Source: Chrysoporthe austroafricana (taxonomy: Eukaryota > Ascomycota > Sordariomycetes > Diaporthales > Cryphonectriaceae). From it: a stretch of DNA of 64,000 nucleotides. The stretch covers positions 1,364,001 through 1,428,000 of the forward strand of contig JYIP02000003.1 in the NCBI GenBank assembly GCA_001051155.2, given 5' to 3'. How positions within the stretch are numbered: position 1 is the first letter of the stretch; each line of letters begins with the position of its first letter. Under the pieces are notes generated by a model. It ran no database searches and was not told where the DNA came from. It saw only the letters and a list, made by a program, of their open reading frames with translations. A program made the position numbers and the translations under genes. This document shows, in pieces, positions 60,001 to 64,000 of the stretch.

Positions 60001-60608
60001 AGGGACTCCCCCAGCGAGCTCTGGACCGAGGAATACGTACCTCGACACCCTAAGGTCTTCAGGCCCCTCTGTCCTTGTAGCAGCCCCCTCACATAGGGGC
60101 TACCTGAGATAGAACCTCAGAACGCGCCTTCAACACGCCACATCCCGCACCTCTGTCGTGTCCGTGAGCTACCCAAGACGGCCTAGACCTATCCGCCCTG
60201 CTCAGATCAGACCCGTAAGTTCCCAAACCAGTGTGTGAGGGCACCTGCAGCCCAGAGGTACTATCTAGTGCCTCTTGACACACTGTTCGAGCGTGTGACT
60301 GCCCTCACGGTAGCCCCAAAGGTAGACACCGGCGCCCTTCTGCGCACCCGGAGCACCCCCCAGCCACACTTCCGGCCTAGAATCGCCTCGATTCCGAAGA
60401 TCTCCTTGTAGCGCAGTCAAAGGCCATCGCAAGCCCTCTGTAGCGCGAGACGCGACTCTTAGACGTCCACATATAAGATGAGGCAGAGGCTCCCCATCCA
60501 GGCCATGACTCTGCCTTCCAAGGTTGTTATGCCATTGTCATCACCCTTTGTCAACCCAAGAAAGCATACACCCATCTTTGAGAAGCAATACAACTTGACA
60601 TCATCAAC

Positions 60609-62124
60609 ATGAGCCAAGCCACCAGCGGAAGACTGAGGAAGCGTCGTGCTCCTCGCGATCCAGCCGCGCCTACACGTGGCAGGACTCGCCATGCTCCCCG
60701 TGCGGAGGACTTCACCGACATCCCAGAAAGGTTCCAGCCTTTGGTCCGAGAGCAGCAGGCTCTTTATCTCTCAATCATCGACGGAAGCCCCGTTCAACGC
60801 CCCGAGGGAAAGAGAGGTAAGCATACTGACTTCAGTGGTACTTCATGTTGTGCTGTTCAGTCTTGTTCCGTGCGCGTATATATATTATCATAAGTCGTTT
60901 GGTCAATGAAGTCCAGTCTGCGTCGTTCTCAGTTGTTGTCGCCATCTTGAAGTTCATGCATGTTGACGTCTGTCATAATCGTCGTTTGCTGCTGATCCTC
61001 TTCCTGCCCCCTAACATCCGTTCGTTGTCCTTCTGTGGCAGCATCAGTACTTTATCTGCCCCCTTCGTCTTCTTGTAAAGGATGAGTGCCAATCTCGTCT
61101 TGATTCGTTCCTGCCTCCTCTTATTAGACTCTTGGCATTTACTCACCATTCCTTTCTTACCATTTCCTAACCTAGCCCTCCTCACTGTCGCCCCCCCCCC
61201 TTTTCTCGTTGACGTATTCCCATCTTTCACCATTATTTCCTCTTCTCCACTGTCAACACCATCACCTCCCCTCCCACACCGCCACCTTCCTGCCCCGCTA
61301 CAATCACTCCCTTGCCGCCGTCTCCTTCTCTTGAAGCCTGCTCTATCCAATGCATGCATTGACAGATCACGTCAACAGGAGCACCAGCGCGATGGCCGGA
61401 CGGCCCTGGCGAAGACGGATTCCCGACTGAATGCCACAGCATCGCTCATTCAGAGATGAATCGCAGACGCCAAGACGTGTTCACAACAGTTAACAAGATT
61501 CTGGAGAACAGTCGGCGCGCCGGCCCAGGCTGGGAGGCCTTGGAGCAGCGTCTCCAGAAGCAGCTGGCGAAGCACAGAAGCCAGCTTCGTGAGGCCGAGG
61601 ACGACTTCAGAAACCTCCACTTTGGCCGGCCCCTGGCCCGCAGGGACGACAAGGCGTCCCTGGACAAGCTCAAGAAGTACGGCGCCAAGAACAAGTTCTG
61701 TGACGAGCCGTCTCGGGACCAGCTCGAGGCGAAGACCGCGGAGAAGAGCAACTGGGGGGAGCGGGCACGCAGGGTGTGCTTGATGGAGAGAACCAGGCTG
61801 CGGCTGGCTTTGAATGGCGACGACGACGAGACGCCGCTGAACATGCTGACCCAGGCTGACGACTTGGGCCTCCTCTCTCCTCCTGTCTCTGATGACCAGG
61901 CAGGAAAGCGGCAGGCGAGGAACATCTCCGAAGACGTCCAGGCCGAACACGTCCATGCCGAGCACATCCAGGCCGAGCACGTCCAGATTGAGCATATCGA
62001 GGTCGATTTCCCGCACGAGTACCTCGATGTATTGAAGTTGCTCGATGCGGAGCCGATCGAAGCGCACACGGTGGCTCCCGATGTCTCGTTGGGTCTCCAA
62101 GGATATAATTGGCTTTATACATAG
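60609..62124 (+). CDS. Basic protein with coiled-coil-like helices and AEHVQ repeats, unknown function
   Basis: Exons 60609-60816 and 61379-62124; 317 residues. The intron is GTAAGC...CAACAG and 562 nt long, large for this genome, so a small internal exon may be missing. The join is in phase, and about 26 codons of exon 2 ahead of its first ATG stay open and read naturally. The N-terminus is Arg/Pro-rich (RLRKRRAPRDPAAP), with a nuclear-signal look. The middle is a charged helix (WEALEQRLQKQLAKHRSQL). Near residues 255-275 four 15-nt units code a pentapeptide AEH(V/I)(Q/H) repeat. No known domain was recognised. It could be a DNA- or RNA-associated scaffold, but that is a guess. Confidence 0.7.
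61936..61995 (+). repeat. Four 15-nt coding repeats (QAEHV-type)
   Basis: Units 61936-61950, 61951-61965, 61966-61980 and 61981-61995 differ at a few bases and code V/I-Q/H-A/I-E-H. A fifth, degenerate unit follows. They lie in frame within the 317-residue protein, so length changes would keep the frame. Confidence 0.85.
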
Positions 62125-62558
62125 ACTGATGCTGTCGTCTTTGATGCATAACCAGAGCTAGTTCTTTAATAAACATAATATCATTAGAACTGTCGTTGAT
62201 CCACACGGCTGTTATACACTGTGACAAGCCGACCTGTATCCCGTCAGTATTTCATGCCGTAGTCCCCGCGGTCGCAATGCTCCTTCGACGCCAACTCAGC
62301 GCGTACGTCCCAGAAGAATGCTGGCGGGTGGGCTCGACCGGACCAAAGGTAGGGGCAATTTCACATCGTGGGTCCCAAACCTATCGAGTTTTGCACTCTC
62401 CCATCCAGAAGCATCTTTTCAGGATCAACGCAAAGAGTGTGTTCGTCGCATGGCATAAGAACTCAGGGGACTCTCATTATGATCAAAGAATTACAAAAGG
62501 CAACGCGTCAGTCATCCACTTACGTATCCCCCCGGTACACCTCCCCCCATAACTCACT
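62125..62558. other. Convergent 3' intergenic region
   Basis: Sits between the convergent 3' ends of the repeat protein gene and the AIM6-like gene. An AATAAA is present at 62168-62173. No gene is supported. Confidence 0.5.
62168..62173 (+). terminator. Polyadenylation-like signal
   Basis: AATAAA lies 44 nt after the stop codon of the repeat protein gene, in an AT-rich stretch. It fits a cleavage/polyadenylation signal. Confidence 0.5.
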
Positions 62559-63506
62559 CTAGCCAAGCCCCTCCCAAAAGTTCGCCGCCCCCTCCAGATC
62601 ATCCACGTTCAGGATATCCACCCCGTTATCCCACAGGGTACGCCAGATGGAATTGCGCGTCCCGATGGGCCAGCCGGGCTGGTCCCAATACCGCAGCTTG
62701 ATGCCCTTGGCGTGGGCGACAGCGACCTGGTCCTGCAGTAGCGCGAGCTGGCTGCTGTTGAACCCGCCGTTGGACAGCACGTCCGGGAACTGCACGCCGA
62801 AGTCGGTGCTGGCGATGGGCGAGACGTCGGCGGTAATGTTGGCGAAGGTGCTGTTGAGGTAGGGGATGGGGGCGTCGTAGAAGTAGTCCCGCGGGGCGAC
62901 GCCCTGGATCTGGTCCAGGGGGCTGTTGCCGGTGCCCATGACCGTGATAGGCTTGGAGGTGATGACGCTGCCGTTGAAGGTGGTCAGGTAACCGGCGTCC
63001 CGCAGGGGCTGGAGGGCCTGCACGACGTAGGGGAAGGTAGTCTCGCCGTCCGTCTTGACGTCGACGAAGAGGTAGAGGGTCTGACTCCCGTCGGTGTCGT
63101 AGACGCCGTTGTAGGTGGTCCCGTCGGTGAGGAAGCTGCTGTTGGGGTTCTGCCTCTGCAGAATGGACAGCAGGGGTTGGATATACAGGCTGTCAAAGGT
63201 GCGCTCGTTGGTGAGGGCGGACTCCTCGTGGCCGATGTGGAGGGTGCCGTTGTACAGCCAGACGTCGGCCTCGATGGACAGGGCGCCGACGGAGAGGGCC
63301 GAGTACACCGGGACGGGCCGCCAGTAGTCGTTGTGGGAGTGGAAGCTCTTGGGGATGATGCCCTGCGTCAGGGAGGTCGGGTAGGTGTACTTGGGGTCCG
63401 AGGAGGCGTTGGCGATGATGGACTGCAGAGCGGAGTTGATGGGGATGTCGGACTGGCACAGGGCCGGGCCAGCGGCCAAGGCCGCTCCCAAGATGGCTCG
63501 CAGCAT
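62559..63506 (-). CDS. Secreted AIM6-like / glycerophosphodiester-phosphodiesterase-fold protein
   Basis: An intronless frame of 315 residues. Residues 1-18 (LRAILGAALAAGPALCQ) form a signal peptide. The fold signature follows: FHSHNDYW with His58-Asn-Asp60, EADVWLYNG with Glu79 and Asp81, and LHIGHEE with His93. These correspond to the metal and acid-base residues of the PLC-like phosphodiesterase TIM barrel. TLYLFVDVKTDGE and GIKLRYWDQPGWP are further AIM6-type motifs, and ILNVDDLEGA closes the barrel. Yeast AIM6 (altered inheritance of mitochondria 6) is the named relative, of unproved activity; a secreted phosphodiesterase is the reasonable inference. The length matches the family, and many N-glycosylation sites support export. 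Confidence 0.9.
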   Translation of the reverse strand: MLRAILGAALAAGPALCQSDIPINSALQSIIANASSDPKYTYPTSLTQGIIPKSFHSHNDYWRPVPVYSALSVGALSIEADVWLYNGTLHIGHEESALTNERTFDSLYIQPLLSILQRQNPNSSFLTDGTTYNGVYDTDGSQTLYLFVDVKTDGETTFPYVVQALQPLRDAGYLTTFNGSVITSKPITVMGTGNSPLDQIQGVAPRDYFYDAPIPYLNSTFANITADVSPIASTDFGVQFPDVLSNGGFNSSQLALLQDQVAVAHAKGIKLRYWDQPGWPIGTRNSIWRTLWDNGVDILNVDDLEGAANFWEGLG

Positions 63507-64000
63507 GGTGAGGCTGTCGAGGTGTGGTCGGCCTGTCTACTGGAGATATACACGAGTCGTCGCGATCCTATATGACCTGAAGATAATATCTGGTAGTGCA
63601 CGAGACGGCCAGGGCCTAGCAAGGAGCTTCTTAGACGGGGAGAAGCGGGGCCAGGGAACCGCACCGCGCATGCAGTTCATCCCATCTTATGAGGGGACTA
63701 TCACGACATATTTATATGTCTCGCCGAATTGTTCGGATCGTGACCTCGACCCGAGCGTCGTGATGTCACCCTTGAGGCCGGATGGACGGGCCCTTAGCAG
63801 GGGCATCGCGCGGGGGAGTTGCCCTGAGATTGACCAATAGAACAAGCACGTGGAGAACAGTTGCATGCTCTCCTGCGGGTGTGGTCGCGCGAGCCTTCAC
63901 CACACGTGCTGAAGGAGGAGAGGGGTCCCTCGCAGAGGGGCGGTCGCCGAGGCGCTCTGGAAGAGGCGGTGGGAGCCAGCCATGTGTATCTGTTCCCGTA
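63507..64000. other. Upstream region of the AIM6-like gene at window edge
   Basis: Promoter of the minus-strand gene, with a TATA-like element at 63709-63716. No further gene is supported before the window ends. Confidence 0.5.
63709..63716 (-). promoter_or_regulatory. TATA box for the AIM6-like gene
   Basis: The minus strand reads TATAAATA, 203 nt upstream of the ATG at 63506. It is the best TATA match in that promoter. Confidence 0.45.

Larger units (their letters stand above)
54127..60608. other. 6.5-kb gene-poor region with decayed fragments
   Basis: The longest gene-poor stretch in the window, AT-richer than the first 30 kb. No intact gene could be built. Minus-strand fragments at 55176-55433 and 56659-57086 have coding-like composition but are isolated. 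Terminal inverted repeats, LTRs and transposase or reverse-transcriptase motifs were looked for by eye and not found. Confidence 0.5.

Noticed and set aside
61446..62100. Two minus-strand frames of over 200 codons
   Set aside because: They are antisense to the repeat protein; their Leu/Val-Asp and Cys-Ser-Ala repeats simply mirror the 15-nt repeats.
1..64000. CRISPR arrays, prokaryotic operons or phage
   Set aside because: The window is clearly eukaryotic; no regularly spaced repeats were seen.

Overview
The window is nuclear DNA from a filamentous ascomycete, most likely a Sordariomycete. The signs are short introns (about 45-120 nt) with GTAAGT/GTGAGT-type donors, pyrimidine-rich upstream regions, a eukaryotic tRNA with a Pol III T-tract, and fungal families (UNC93-like MFS, ACH1, Clr5-domain protein, DUF829 hydrolase, AIM6-like protein). 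No operons, CRISPR arrays, intact transposons, phage or complete secondary-metabolite cluster were seen.

Layout. 1-30 kb is GC-rich and looks like core genome: an UNC93-like membrane transporter (1576-3191) behind a badly resolved homopolymer block; acetyl-CoA hydrolase/CoA-transferase ACH1 (4490-6283); a small one-pass membrane protein whose frame is cut by a TAG (7099-7533); a triple-KH RNA-binding protein (8894-10826); a seven-exon MFS transporter (12733-14874); a secreted double-psi beta-barrel protein (16216-16838); a stretch with Pol III-type boxes and strong hairpins (17813-18161); a zinc-finger regulator (minus, 19417-21803) with a very long upstream region; and a 1287-residue disordered acidic protein (minus, 26117-29980).

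31-64 kb is looser and more accessory: a short two-exon gene (minus, 31769-32139), a Clr5/zinc-finger protein (32924-35669), a secreted GH29 alpha-L-fucosidase (37434-39845), a small CxxC protein (42414-42740), a DUF829 alpha/beta hydrolase (minus, 42981-43871), a secreted aspartic protease (46039-47616), tRNA-Gly(CCC) (minus, 48312-48382), two divergently transcribed short-chain dehydrogenases (49929-50904 and 51304-52416), a chromodomain protein with an unresolved 5' end (minus, 53056-53721), about 6 kb of gene-poor DNA with decayed coding fragments, a two-exon protein with pentapeptide repeats (60609-62124) and a secreted AIM6/phosphodiesterase-like protein (minus, 62559-63506).

Functionally this is a mixed neighbourhood rather than one pathway. 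The fucosidase, aspartic protease, DPBB protein and AIM6-like protein are secreted; ACH1 serves acetate/acetyl-CoA handling; the KH, zinc-finger, Clr5 and chromodomain proteins are nucleic-acid or chromatin factors. The only pair whose arrangement suggests co-regulation is the divergent SDR pair. Exon boundaries were worked out by hand from splice sites, reading-frame continuity and family motifs; no alignment or RNA data were available.
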